Assembly: GCF_001420605.1 (NCBI RefSeq)
Contig: NZ_LJIZ01000021.1
Span: 205,856-269,855 of the forward strand
Length of the DNA: 64,000 nucleotides
Source: Bacillus sp. FJAT-25509
Lineage (GTDB): Bacteria > Bacillota > Bacilli > Bacillales > Bacillaceae_G
Direction of reading: 5' to 3'
The position numbers were made by a program, and so were the translations under genes. The number at the start of each line of letters is the position of its first letter. Positions within the stretch are counted from its first letter, which is position 1. The notes beneath the pieces were generated by a model. That model saw only the letters and a program-made list of their open reading frames with translations, made no database searches and had not been told where the DNA came from. Shown piece by piece: positions 21,341 to 28,914 of this stretch.

Positions 21341-21386
21341 GGAAGGGTGAAGGAATTAATTTTCTTAATCCTTTCCTTTTTCTTGT
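21341..21386 (+). terminator. Rho-independent terminator of hisS-aspS
   Basis: Interrupted stem GGAAGG..AAGGAATTAA with TTAATCCTTTCC (21341-21376), running into CTTTTTC. One bulge weakens the pairing. Confidence 0.7.
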
Positions 21387-21497
21387 TGAAGGACTAAGAA
21401 AAATTCTGTTTTTCTTTAATTCAAGCTTGCTGTAAATAGCTTGTATCATGTATATTTAAATCATTGTAATCTGATTAAGATAGTGGGAGTTGAATAA

Positions 21498-22265
21498 ATG
21501 TTACACCAATTTTCTCGTAATGAGCTTGCATTTGGTAAAGCAGGTTTAGAGCGATTACAAAACAGTACGGTAGCTATTTTAGGTATTGGAGGCGTTGGCT
21601 CATTTTCTGCAGAAGCTTTAGCGCGTTCTGGAGTTGGACGTTTAATACTAGTGGACAAAGATGTTATTGATATAACAAACGTGAATAGACAAATTCATGC
21701 TTTATTATCAACAGTTGGAGAGCCTAAAGTAGAGATGATGAAGCAACGTATTCTTGAGATTAATCCTGAGTGCGATGTAATTACACATAGAATGTTTTAT
21801 ACAGAAGAAACATTTGAAAAGTTTTTCGAAATTCCATTAGATTATGTAATTGATGCTTCTGATACAATTACATATAAAATTCACTTAATTAAAGAGTGTC
21901 GCCGCCTGGGAATTCCACTTATTTCAAGTATGGGTGCCGCTAATAAGATGGATCCAACTCGATTTAAAATTGCTGATATATCAAAAACAACTCACGATCC
22001 TATTGCGAAGGTTATTCGAACTAAACTTCGCAAAGAAGGCATTCAAAAAGGTGTTACAGTTGTTTATTCAGACGAAAGTCCTATTGTTATTCGTGAAGAT
22101 GTACGTAAAGAAATCGTACCAGATGAAAATACAAAAATTAGAAAAGCAAAAATGCCACCGTCTTCAAACGCCTTTGTCCCATCAGTTGCTGGCTTAATCG
22201 CAGCTAGTCATGCAGTGCGTGAATTAATAAAGGATATTGAAATTAAGCGTGTAGGTAAAGAATAA
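21498..22265 (+). CDS. tcdA: tRNA threonylcarbamoyladenosine dehydratase TcdA
   Basis: An E1-like ATP-dependent enzyme that cyclises t6A37 to ct6A in ANN-decoding tRNAs. 255 residues. The Rossmann ATP site is AILGIGGVGSFSAEALARSGVGRLILVDKD (about 28-57), followed by VNRQIHA, SMGAANKMDPTRF and a C-terminal AGLIAASHAVREL helix. Orthologue of B. subtilis yrvM, same position after aspS. The symbol csdL is also used for this family. Confidence 0.93.
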   Translation: MLHQFSRNELAFGKAGLERLQNSTVAILGIGGVGSFSAEALARSGVGRLILVDKDVIDITNVNRQIHALLSTVGEPKVEMMKQRILEINPECDVITHRMFYTEETFEKFFEIPLDYVIDASDTITYKIHLIKECRRLGIPLISSMGAANKMDPTRFKIADISKTTHDPIAKVIRTKLRKEGIQKGVTVVYSDESPIVIREDVRKEIVPDENTKIRKAKMPPSSNAFVPSVAGLIAASHAVRELIKDIEIKRVGKE

Positions 22266-22285
22266 CCAATGCTCAAACATTGCTG

Positions 22286-22317
22286 ACTGTAGGAATTAAT
22301 TTCCTACAGTTTTTTTA
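22286..22317 (+). terminator. Rho-independent terminator of tcdA
   Basis: Perfect stem ACTGTAGGAA (22286-22295) with TTCCTACAGT (22301-22310), then TTTTTTT. Confidence 0.92.
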
Positions 22318-22356
22318 TTTATTAATGTAAAAACTACCTTCTATAGGAGGTGTTTG

Positions 22357-22605
22357 ATGTTGAATAGAGCCTTGAAAGTATTTTGTACTTTCGGATTATC
22401 ATTATCAATATTAACTGCTTGTAATAGTACAAGTGACGTGGAAAAAGATTCAAAACAGCATCATGTAGATAATTTATCCAATCGGATTAATGTTAAGTAT
22501 AAAAAGAAAAATAATGTTGTCGAGAAAAATGGTAAGGTTGGCAAAGATGGCGTCGTTAACGATATGGAATCGATTGAAATGAATAAACGTAAGCCTAATA
22601 AATAA
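22357..22605 (+). CDS. Small lysine-rich lipoprotein
   Basis: An 82-residue predicted lipoprotein. The signal peptide has a hydrophobic core FCTFGLSLSILTAC with lipobox LTAC, so Cys22 would be acylated. The mature part is hydrophilic, rich in Lys and Asn (RINVKYKKKNN, NGKVGKDGVVNDM) and has no recognisable domain. ATG 22357 follows AGGAGG by 6 bases; TTG codons on each side are alternatives. Own terminator. It might associate with the membrane surface or wall during growth or sporulation; no function can be assigned. Confidence 0.75.
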   Translation: MLNRALKVFCTFGLSLSILTACNSTSDVEKDSKQHHVDNLSNRINVKYKKKNNVVEKNGKVGKDGVVNDMESIEMNKRKPNK

Positions 22606-22633
22606 AAAAGACCCCCAAATTAATTGGGGGTTT
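22604..22633. terminator. Bidirectional terminator between the lipoprotein gene and the minus-strand 72-residue gene
   Basis: Stem ACCCCCAA (22611-22618) with TTGGGGGT (22624-22631). The plus strand has only TTT after it; the minus strand continues with CTTTTTTATTT, so it terminates better in that direction. Confidence 0.75.
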
Positions 22634-22672
22634 CAGTCTGCTCGGACACATTGCAGGATAAGGTAAAAGGGA

Positions 22673-22891
22673 TTACATATTTAAATCCTTCTCATTTTTA
22701 GCTCTAATTTTACGTCCTCTCACAAATTGACGTCCTATTAACGAAATAACTAATAGTCCAACTACAAGTAGTAGAATTTGAATATATGATAAGTTAAAGT
22801 ATTTAGCACCAGTAATAATTAAGAGTGTAGATAACGTACCTTTAATAATAAAAAATATAATTATCCATAAACCGCCTTTTTTCCAATTCAT
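22673..22891 (-). CDS. Two-helix membrane protein, function unknown
   Basis: A 72-residue protein with two predicted helices (about residues 8-26 and 36-53) and a basic cytosolic tail (GRQFVRGRKIRAKNEK). AAGGAG precedes the ATG by 9 bases. I do not recognise the family. It lies convergent with the lipoprotein gene and shares the terminator with it. B. subtilis has no clear counterpart at this place that I can recall. Confidence 0.6.
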   Translation of the reverse strand: MNWKKGGLWIIIFFIIKGTLSTLLIITGAKYFNLSYIQILLLVVGLLVISLIGRQFVRGRKIRAKNEKDLNM

Positions 22892-22990
22892 TTCATTATA
22901 CTCCTTACTATTGCATCCATTTTGTTACTTCATTATACAATAGGACAAGTGATAATATACTGTGAATGTTTTACATTATTTTGTCCGAAT

Positions 22991-23425
22991 TTATTCGAGT
23001 AGATTGATTAATACATTTTGTTTCTTTTGGATTAATGCCTTTAGTTTAACAATTTTTTTATTTAAATTATCATTATCAATTTTTAAAAGATCTACTCTTT
23101 CTTTTAACTGCAAATTTTCCTCCGAAGCTTGATGCATTTGTTCAAAATTCTTTAAGAATTGGATGATCATTTCTAAATTTAGTGAAGGAGGATCTATTGG
23201 CTTATTTAATCTGGTAATTTCTTCTGTGGGTGTGTTTATTTCTTTACAATGATCTTTTGATAGTTTTCGGTATCTAGAAGCACAGGCTGTCTTTGTCCGA
23301 TTAATAATATTTGCTACCATTTCAAATGCTTCTTGCTTCGATTTACCTTTACTTTCATATTTTTCAACTAGTTCTATTAATGTGTTTTCATCTTCAAGTG
23401 ACCATTTTGTTTTGGGAGCATTCAT
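22991..23425 (-). CDS. RsfA-family (Myb/SANT-like) transcriptional regulator
   Basis: A 144-residue protein. The N-terminus (KWSLEDENTLIELVEKY ... AFEMVANIINRTKTACASRYRKL, residues 7-55) fits the Myb/SANT-like DNA-binding domain of the RsfA/YlbO family, prespore regulators in Bacillus. A leucine/lysine-rich coiled coil follows (about 92-135, ENLQLKERVDLLKIDNDNLNKKIVKLKALIQ), suggesting dimerisation. Ribosome binding site GAAGGTG. It stands divergent from rarA with a 137-bp intergenic. The assignment to RsfA rather than YlbO or another paralogue is not certain. Confidence 0.75.
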   Translation of the reverse strand: MNAPKTKWSLEDENTLIELVEKYESKGKSKQEAFEMVANIINRTKTACASRYRKLSKDHCKEINTPTEEITRLNKPIDPPSLNLEMIIQFLKNFEQMHQASEENLQLKERVDLLKIDNDNLNKKIVKLKALIQKKQNVLINLLE

Positions 23426-23562
23426 TTTTTCACCTTCTTTAATTCATCTATTATTATCTTGACCAAATATATTATTAGTAAAAAGAAATATTTTCGGGTG
23501 CAGATGAAAAATGTTTCCAATTCATTTACAATAGTAAAAAGAGCTATAAAGGAGGGAGCAAA

Positions 23563-24852
23563 ATGAGCCATGAACCTCTAGCATACCGAATGAGACCAAG
23601 AACGATTGATGAATTAATTGGTCAGGAAAAAATTATCGGAAAAGAATCAGCGTTATATCGATTAATACATAACGGACGAGTTCCTTCAATGTTAATACAC
23701 GGGGAACCTGGAATAGGGAAGACATCGTTTGCCCATGCAATTGCTGGTACGGTTGATAAACGTTTTGTAACTGTAAATGCGACTACTTCTGGTAAAAAAG
23801 AACTTGAGGATATCGTTCATGAGGCGAAAATGTTCGGTGAGATTATTCTTTTTGCAGATGAAATTCATCGATGGTCAAAGCTACAACAGGATTATTTATT
23901 ATCATATGTAGAAAGCGGGTTTATCACGTTAATTGGGGCAACAACTGAGAATCCATACCACGACGTTAACAGTGCGATACGATCTCGCTGTAACCACATT
24001 TTAAAATTAGAACCTCTTTTACCAAAACATATTTATAAATTATTAGATAAAGCCTTAAGAGATGAGGATAGAGGATTAGGAAATTTGCAAATCCAAATTT
24101 CAGAGGAACAAATTTTAAAAATTGCTCATGGAGTAAACGGTGATGCAAGATCATCTTTAAATATTTTGGAATCAATTGTATACGGTTCTACAAAAGAGTC
24201 AGACGGTACGATTGTAGTACAAGATGAAATTATTGATGAATTTCTTCGTTCAAAAGGTTTTAATCATGATAAAAATGGAGACTTTCATTATGATACATTG
24301 TCTGGTTTCCAAAAGAGTATTCGTGGAAGTGATGTAAATGCTGCACTTTATTATTTGGCGAGGCTCATTGAAGCGGGTGATTTAACTAGCATTATTCGAA
24401 GGTTATTAGTTATTGCTTACGAGGATATCGGATTAGCTGGCGATCCATGGAAGGTTGTTCTAGCGTGTGAAGCTGCAAAGCAAGTTGGATTTCCTGAAGC
24501 AAGAATTATTCTTTCAAATGCAGTAATTGAGCTTTGTTTGTCATCTAAATCTAATTCTAGTGTGACATCAATTGATCGAGCATTAAATGATGTGAGAAGT
24601 GGGCTACATGATGATATCCCAGCACATTTAAAAGATAGTCATTATGCCGGTGCCAAGGATATGGGGCATGGGATTGGTTATATTTATCCGCATGATCATC
24701 CTTTAGGTAATTTTGGCGGTTGGGTAAATCAACAATATCTTCCAGACCGACTTGTAAATCAGGTTTACTATAAACCAAAAGAAGCAGGTAACGAAAAACG
24801 TTACGGGGCTATTTTTGAAAAACTACGGCAGTTTAAGAAAGATCGGAAATAG
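23563..24852 (+). CDS. rarA: Replication-associated recombination protein A (RarA/MgsA-type AAA+ ATPase)
   Basis: Clamp-loader-like AAA+ ATPase acting at stalled forks, orthologue of B. subtilis yrvN. 429 residues: Walker A HGEPGIGKTSFAHAIAG (about 47-62; Glu where family members usually have Pro), Walker B ILFADEIHR, sensor 1 LIGATTENPYH, arginine finger SAIRSRC, then the tetramerisation domain with DYDTLSGFQKSIRGSD-like residues and AALYYLARLIEAGDL. AAAGGAGGGAG precedes ATG. Followed by a strong terminator. Confidence 0.93.
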   Translation: MSHEPLAYRMRPRTIDELIGQEKIIGKESALYRLIHNGRVPSMLIHGEPGIGKTSFAHAIAGTVDKRFVTVNATTSGKKELEDIVHEAKMFGEIILFADEIHRWSKLQQDYLLSYVESGFITLIGATTENPYHDVNSAIRSRCNHILKLEPLLPKHIYKLLDKALRDEDRGLGNLQIQISEEQILKIAHGVNGDARSSLNILESIVYGSTKESDGTIVVQDEIIDEFLRSKGFNHDKNGDFHYDTLSGFQKSIRGSDVNAALYYLARLIEAGDLTSIIRRLLVIAYEDIGLAGDPWKVVLACEAAKQVGFPEARIILSNAVIELCLSSKSNSSVTSIDRALNDVRSGLHDDIPAHLKDSHYAGAKDMGHGIGYIYPHDHPLGNFGGWVNQQYLPDRLVNQVYYKPKEAGNEKRYGAIFEKLRQFKKDRK

Positions 24853-24867
24853 ATCAAAACTAAACGA

Positions 24868-24916
24868 GAAGGTAGATTAAAGCGAAGTTTGTCGCTTAAT
24901 CTACCTTCTTTTTTAA
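24868..24916. terminator. Bidirectional terminator of rarA and the DUF2306 gene
   Basis: Long stem GAAGGTAGATTAA(A)GCGA (24868-24885) with TCGCTTAATCTACCTTC (24892-24908), then TTTTTTA. The minus-strand gene's stop codon lies inside the right arm. Confidence 0.92.
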
Positions 24917-25528
24917 TATAATCCACTCAATTATGATTAAATTTATTAATAAACCTACCCATATATTAACGTTTAGAGCTTCCTCAACCATTCTTTCTCT
25001 ACCACCAGGTACATGTAATCCATTTAGCAAAAAGTAGGCTAATAATATAAATGGCACTAAAACTCTACCACTAACTGCTACTAATGTGATTCCAAAACTT
25101 CGAGTCATCCAGATTTGGTGAGCCATGTAATTTTTCTTCTTAGCGCTATGGATACCTTTAATTGTAGTGAAAATCCAAAAGATAGCTAAAACAAGAAAAG
25201 AAATTACCTTTGAAAAATTTTCAATATAGAAAATTACAATCAAAGACAAAATTCCACTTATAAAAACGCTAATATAGTAAATCTTCCCGATTATTCGATG
25301 GATTCTTGGAGAACGAGTTCTAATCTTTTTTACAAACTGTAAGAACCCAGTAATTAAAGCAATAAATGCAAAAAAGATATGTGTAATTAAAGCAGGATAT
25401 TGAATTGAAGTTGAACTAATTTGGATCCGACTTTTCTCAGGATTTATTAGAAAATAAGGAGCCATAAAAGGAATAATGACACAAAGCGAAATAATAAATA
25501 AAATCCACCAACTTTTCTTAGAATTCAT
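24896..25528 (-). CDS. DUF2306 family membrane protein
   Basis: A 210-residue integral membrane protein with about six helices. The central region (THIFFAFIALITGFLQF ... RSPRIHRIIGKIYYISVFIS, and NYMAHQIWMTRSFGITLVAV) carries the conserved His/Arg pattern of DUF2306 proteins, which resemble heme-binding membrane proteins of the cytochrome b561 type in layout. The conserved histidines could bind heme, but that is inference. Convergent with rarA. Its own upstream region has no clear promoter that I can name. Confidence 0.75.
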   Translation of the reverse strand: MNSKKSWWILFIISLCVIIPFMAPYFLINPEKSRIQISSTSIQYPALITHIFFAFIALITGFLQFVKKIRTRSPRIHRIIGKIYYISVFISGILSLIVIFYIENFSKVISFLVLAIFWIFTTIKGIHSAKKKNYMAHQIWMTRSFGITLVAVSGRVLVPFILLAYFLLNGLHVPGGRERMVEEALNVNIWVGLLINLIIIEWIILKKKVD

Positions 25529-25728
25529 AAATTAACCTGTCCCCCGATATTTAGTTTGATATTTAATATGTAATTTAGTAAGAAAATCTTTAATTAATAT
25601 CATAGCAGTCTAATATGAACGGAACATGAATAAAAAAAGTCGAGACTCAGGTCTCGACTTTTTACACGCTGTTGAAAAATAATCTTGTCAATTAAATTAC
25701 CAAATTTTCGTAAAAGGAGTAGAGTGAG

Positions 25729-25838
25729 GTTGATTTCCACTACAGGATGCTCGCTTTCCATGGGGCGAGACCTGATGCGGGGTCTCAGCCTTCCCGCATA
25801 TCCCATAGGAGTCGAGCACCCCTTTCGTTCCAATCAAC
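25729..25838 (-). repeat. GC-rich core repeat, copy 3
   Basis: A 110-bp unit in reverse orientation: GTTGATTTCCACTACAGG, ATGCTCGCTTTCCATGGGG, GCGGGGTCTCAGCCTTCCCGC, CCATAGGAGTCGAGCACCCC, CCAATCAAC. Small open frames across it are chance. Confidence 0.87.
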
Positions 25839-26158
25839 TTATTCATCAAAAAAAAGTCTGCAATAAAAGCTATTCAAATCGCCTTTACTAAGAGTATCCT
25901 ATCAGTTGTTTATTAATCAGTTTGTAGGTCAATTAATATCGAACATTAATTATTAAACAAAACAATTGAATTTGCTTTTCTAAAAATTAGCTCATAATAC
26001 TTTTAACTTCTGAAATAAACCATTACTAGTGCAATTACTCAAACATAATAACATTTAAAACCATTAATAGATCATCCAAAAATTGAAAATTTAATTATTA
26101 ATAAATGATCATTTAATGTCCGTTTTCTCTATTGACCATTTTATATTTCAACACTCTA

Positions 26159-26189
26159 AAAAAAGTCGAGATTCGAGTCTCGACTTTTA
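26159..26189. terminator. Terminator of the 586-residue gene (right duplicate of copy 3)
   Basis: Stem AAAAGTCGAGATTCGAGTCTCGACTTTT-type palindrome with A and T tracts on both sides, so it can act in either direction. It overlaps the last codons and stop (26187-26189) of the minus-strand gene. Confidence 0.8.
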
Positions 26190-27947
26190 AGCACTAACAT
26201 CATTTTCAAAAACCTCAATAGTTGGAGAATCAACTAAATGACTAGTTAATAATTTTATCTCGAGGAAAAGTAGATCAGGTTTAATAAATGTAGAAGGGAT
26301 TGATAATATCTCTTCGTCATCTTTATCGTAGAAAACAATATAATTTACTTTTCGTTGATATGCTGCCATTTTTCCTTCGTTTTTACCCCATTTTCGGAGT
26401 TCAATGGTCATTCTGTTTATTTTGTGAAGCTCGATCGACTTCAATTCATTACCTTTTTTTAAGGTTAGCTGTCTACTTGTTAAAATTAATTTCGACTCTT
26501 TTCGAAGTTGAATCGTTGCATACACTTTATATAAGAAAACAATCCATAGTAAAGCTAGTAATAAAAAATAAATAGGATCGTGATTTCCGAAAGCAGTACC
26601 TGTTCTAACAGCTGTTAGGAATCCAAGAAAATAGGTTCCAAAATGCCAACTTGGCTTTGATTCCAAAATGACTTCTTGACCTAATTTATCATTTTCTTCT
26701 TTATTCAATAATTCAAGTTGGCTTTTATGTTCGTCCTCGGTGTATTTGTCCCATTTTGTAAATGCCGTTATTGTTTCATCATAAAATCGTGGACTAGGAA
26801 TTTGTTCAGAAATATAAGCCCCTACATATGCAGCCATCCAATCATTTTCTTCCCAATTTTCTTGCTTACTACGAAATTTAGTTAAATAATAAGTTACTTC
26901 TTGTTCATAATAGTTTGAAGTATCATAACGCTTTATAATTTCGATCTCGTCAGGGATAACACCAAAATCTTCATGAGCAATTAAGTAAAGAAATAGTCTG
27001 TTTTTCACAAAACTTAGTTGATGTTCTTCCGTAAATTGGTATATATCTTTCTTTGAAAATTCATTTAATTTTGTATAAAACCATACAGCAGATTCAATAT
27101 TGTGAGCACAATAATCAAGAATTCCTTTTTCAAATTGTACGCCATGTTCCATCAGTGAGATAACAGCATCCACTTTTAGGTATGGATCTTTATACTCAAG
27201 TGCTTCTTGTAAAAATTCATGAATGCTATCATCAAAATAAAATTGCATTAATTGAAGGTAAATACCCATCTCTTTTCGAACGATGAGGTAAGATTCCTTC
27301 CAAGCCTGGTACACATATTTTATGTTGTAATCTTGATCATAAGTTAAATAGGAATCTCGCTTAAGCTTATATAAGACTTTAATTTTTTCGATTATATAAT
27401 CTTTCTCATCGGATGAAAAAGGTAGAGAAATTGAATTCCTTTTACATAACAGAATTAGATGGAAAATTGAAACTGCAGTTTCTTCATTTTCGATTAAACG
27501 TAATAATTTTTTTACAATTTCAGGCGCCCAATTTGTCATTTCGAAAATGAATTGAACATCGATATCAAGCGAGAATCGATTACTATTTTTTTCAATGATT
27601 CGTATATAAGCATCTCTAGCTAACTCTGATTTAAGACTTATTAATAAATAAAGGGCTTGATGTTTAGCTCTTTCACTATATGCTTCAAAATTCTTTTCGA
27701 TTGGAATTATTAATTCTTGGAGTTCGAACTCTGAACAAAATCCAACTAAGTGATAGCTTCCATCATCCCAATCTTCTATTGATTTCGGGAAATTGCTTCC
27801 CGCTTCTTCTAATAAATAAATTAATGATTCAATAGAAGCACCAGAACGAAGAGACTTTCTAAGTTGGTCTACGCCTTTTGCGCGCTGATATAGATCTTGG
27901 TGGCGTAATTGATTGACTATTTTCTTGAATTTTCTTTGTACAGCCAA
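26187..27947 (-). CDS. Unrecognised 586-residue membrane-anchored protein (helical N-terminus, PH-like C-terminus)
   Basis: I do not recognise a characterised family. The first about 430 residues are predicted helical and soluble, with HEAT-like alternations (QDLYQRAKGVDQLRKSLRSGASIESLIYLL; YLKVDAVISLMEHGVQFEKGILDYC). Two hydrophobic segments follow (about 434-452 and 457-480, PIYFLLLALLWIVFLYKVY). Residues 485-585 look like a small beta-rich PH-type domain (KLILTSRQLTLKKGNELKSIELHKINRMTIELRKWG). Start is TTG after AGGAGG. Single-gene unit, ending in a hairpin that was duplicated by element copy 3. It could be a scaffold or envelope sensor; no function is shown. Confidence 0.6.
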   Translation of the reverse strand: MAVQRKFKKIVNQLRHQDLYQRAKGVDQLRKSLRSGASIESLIYLLEEAGSNFPKSIEDWDDGSYHLVGFCSEFELQELIIPIEKNFEAYSERAKHQALYLLISLKSELARDAYIRIIEKNSNRFSLDIDVQFIFEMTNWAPEIVKKLLRLIENEETAVSIFHLILLCKRNSISLPFSSDEKDYIIEKIKVLYKLKRDSYLTYDQDYNIKYVYQAWKESYLIVRKEMGIYLQLMQFYFDDSIHEFLQEALEYKDPYLKVDAVISLMEHGVQFEKGILDYCAHNIESAVWFYTKLNEFSKKDIYQFTEEHQLSFVKNRLFLYLIAHEDFGVIPDEIEIIKRYDTSNYYEQEVTYYLTKFRSKQENWEENDWMAAYVGAYISEQIPSPRFYDETITAFTKWDKYTEDEHKSQLELLNKEENDKLGQEVILESKPSWHFGTYFLGFLTAVRTGTAFGNHDPIYFLLLALLWIVFLYKVYATIQLRKESKLILTSRQLTLKKGNELKSIELHKINRMTIELRKWGKNEGKMAAYQRKVNYIVFYDKDDEEILSIPSTFIKPDLLFLEIKLLTSHLVDSPTIEVFENDVSA

Positions 27948-28255
27948 CTTAAAACCTCCTCTAGCTTCTTTTTAATTCCAATATATCATAATAAGGGTAA
28001 TGGGAAATAGTTAAATAGTCTTGTAGTGTATTTGTTTAAATGGAAATTCAGGTCTTTTACCTTATTTATTGTCACAATTGGATAAATTTTACAAAATGTT
28101 TTGATAATTTATTTTTAAGCTTTTATAATAATAAGAACAAGCTGTTCATATTTTATATAGAACTTGTCCAATCCTAGCGATCATTTCGATTAACTTATTC
28201 TCGAAACGAAAGTAGGAATTTTTTTTGTACCTAAAATTAAGAATGGAGGATGAAC
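27948..28255. other. Divergent intergenic region with a candidate leader hairpin
   Basis: About 300 AT-rich bases between divergent genes. Near 28175-28228 a terminator-like structure pairs CCTA with TAGG and TTTCG with CGAAA, then eight T residues (28221-28228), only about 27 bases before the next start. It may be an attenuator or the end of a small RNA. No gene seen. Confidence 0.4.
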
Positions 28256-28588
28256 ATGGTTAAGCTCTATGTCCTGGCGGTTGTCATTGGTGGAGTGACC
28301 GGATTTATTTTTCACATCCTGTTTAACAAAGGTACGATTATGCTCCCGGTGAGACGAAAGAAAGGCTTTTATTTAGGTTTTCTTGCAGATATTTTATTTG
28401 GAGCAACAGCCGCGACATTATTTGTTTCTTTATTTATACCAGAAAACATGTTAAAGGATATGCGTATGGTAATCGGATACTGTATATTAGCTGGTCTCTC
28501 ATCTCAAAGCTTTCTTTTAAGTAGGGCACTTAACACTGAACGGGAAAGGGTAAGTTCACTGCATAATATTTCTAAGCAAATTGTGTAG
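28256..28588 (+). CDS. Small membrane protein, possibly DUF4257-like
   Basis: A 110-residue protein with three predicted helices (about 2-22, 38-60 and 72-92) and the motif PVRRKKGFYLGFLADILFGATAATLFV. The layout resembles DUF4257 membrane proteins, but I am not certain. ATG 28256 has GGAGGA six bases upstream; ATG 28250 overlaps that Shine-Dalgarno. A 70-residue protein gene follows 43 bases later, probably co-transcribed. Confidence 0.6.
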   Translation: MVKLYVLAVVIGGVTGFIFHILFNKGTIMLPVRRKKGFYLGFLADILFGATAATLFVSLFIPENMLKDMRMVIGYCILAGLSSQSFLLSRALNTERERVSSLHNISKQIV

Positions 28589-28631
28589 TATCTACAATAA
28601 TTTACTTAGCAAAAGATGAAGGAGGCATGTA

Positions 28632-28844
28632 ATGAGGCTAGTGCTAACACCTGAAGAGAAAGCAATTTATTTAGATTTATTAGAGGATTTATTAAATGCT
28701 GATACTGAATACGAAATAAAAAGTATCGAATTCCAAGTCATAAGCTTTTTAAATAACATAAAAGAATCTAGAAAAAATGTTGAAGATTTCGATGAAAAAG
28801 CAGCAGCCGCTCAATTCGTAAGAGCTGGTAAATTGAAAAGTTAA
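28632..28844 (+). CDS. Small acidic helical protein, function unknown
   Basis: A 70-residue, highly charged and predicted helical protein (LTPEEKAIYLDLLEDLLNADTEYEIKSIEFQVISFLNNIKESR). AAGGAGG precedes ATG with good spacing. No membrane segment or known motif. It ends before a bidirectional terminator shared with the convergent protease gene. Confidence 0.6.
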   Translation: MRLVLTPEEKAIYLDLLEDLLNADTEYEIKSIEFQVISFLNNIKESRKNVEDFDEKAAAAQFVRAGKLKS

Positions 28845-28878
28845 GCAATCATTTAATTGACTTTATTCAACAACTAAA

Positions 28879-28912
28879 AACTGGAACTCAAAATTAGAGT
28901 TCCAGTTCTTTA
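28879..28912. terminator. Bidirectional terminator
   Basis: Perfect stem AACTGGAACTC (28879-28889) with GAGTTCCAGTT (28897-28907), flanked by A and T tracts, between the 70-residue gene and the end of the minus-strand protease. Confidence 0.88.
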
Positions 28913-28914
28913 TT

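Larger units (their letters stand above)
25632..26189 (-). mobile_element. Terminator-associated ~500-bp non-coding element, copy 3
   Basis: A 496-bp insert (25663-26158) between two 31-bp repeats (25632-25662 and 26159-26189), both complete hairpins AAAAGTCGAGA...TCTCGACTTTT. The right copy lies at the end of the minus-strand 586-residue gene and is its terminator. Terminal inverted repeats inside the duplications are clear: GCTGTTGAAAAATA on the left and GAGTGTTGAAATATA on the right, read inward. The core is at 25729-25838 (minus). The long arm (25839-26158) is homologous base-for-base over most of its length to the arms of copies 1 and 4. No coding capacity. Confidence 0.8.

Noticed and set aside
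21333-21497. 6S-1 RNA gene between aspS and tcdA, as in B. subtilis
   Set aside because: The gap is only 165 bases, part of it a terminator, and no long closed stem with a central bubble is visible.
25600-25891. Open frames of 68-77 codons on both strands across the core repeat (for example 25685-25891 and 25600-25833)
   Set aside because: They exist because the GC-rich core lacks stop codons; they have no ribosome binding site, occur on both strands and are broken differently in each copy.
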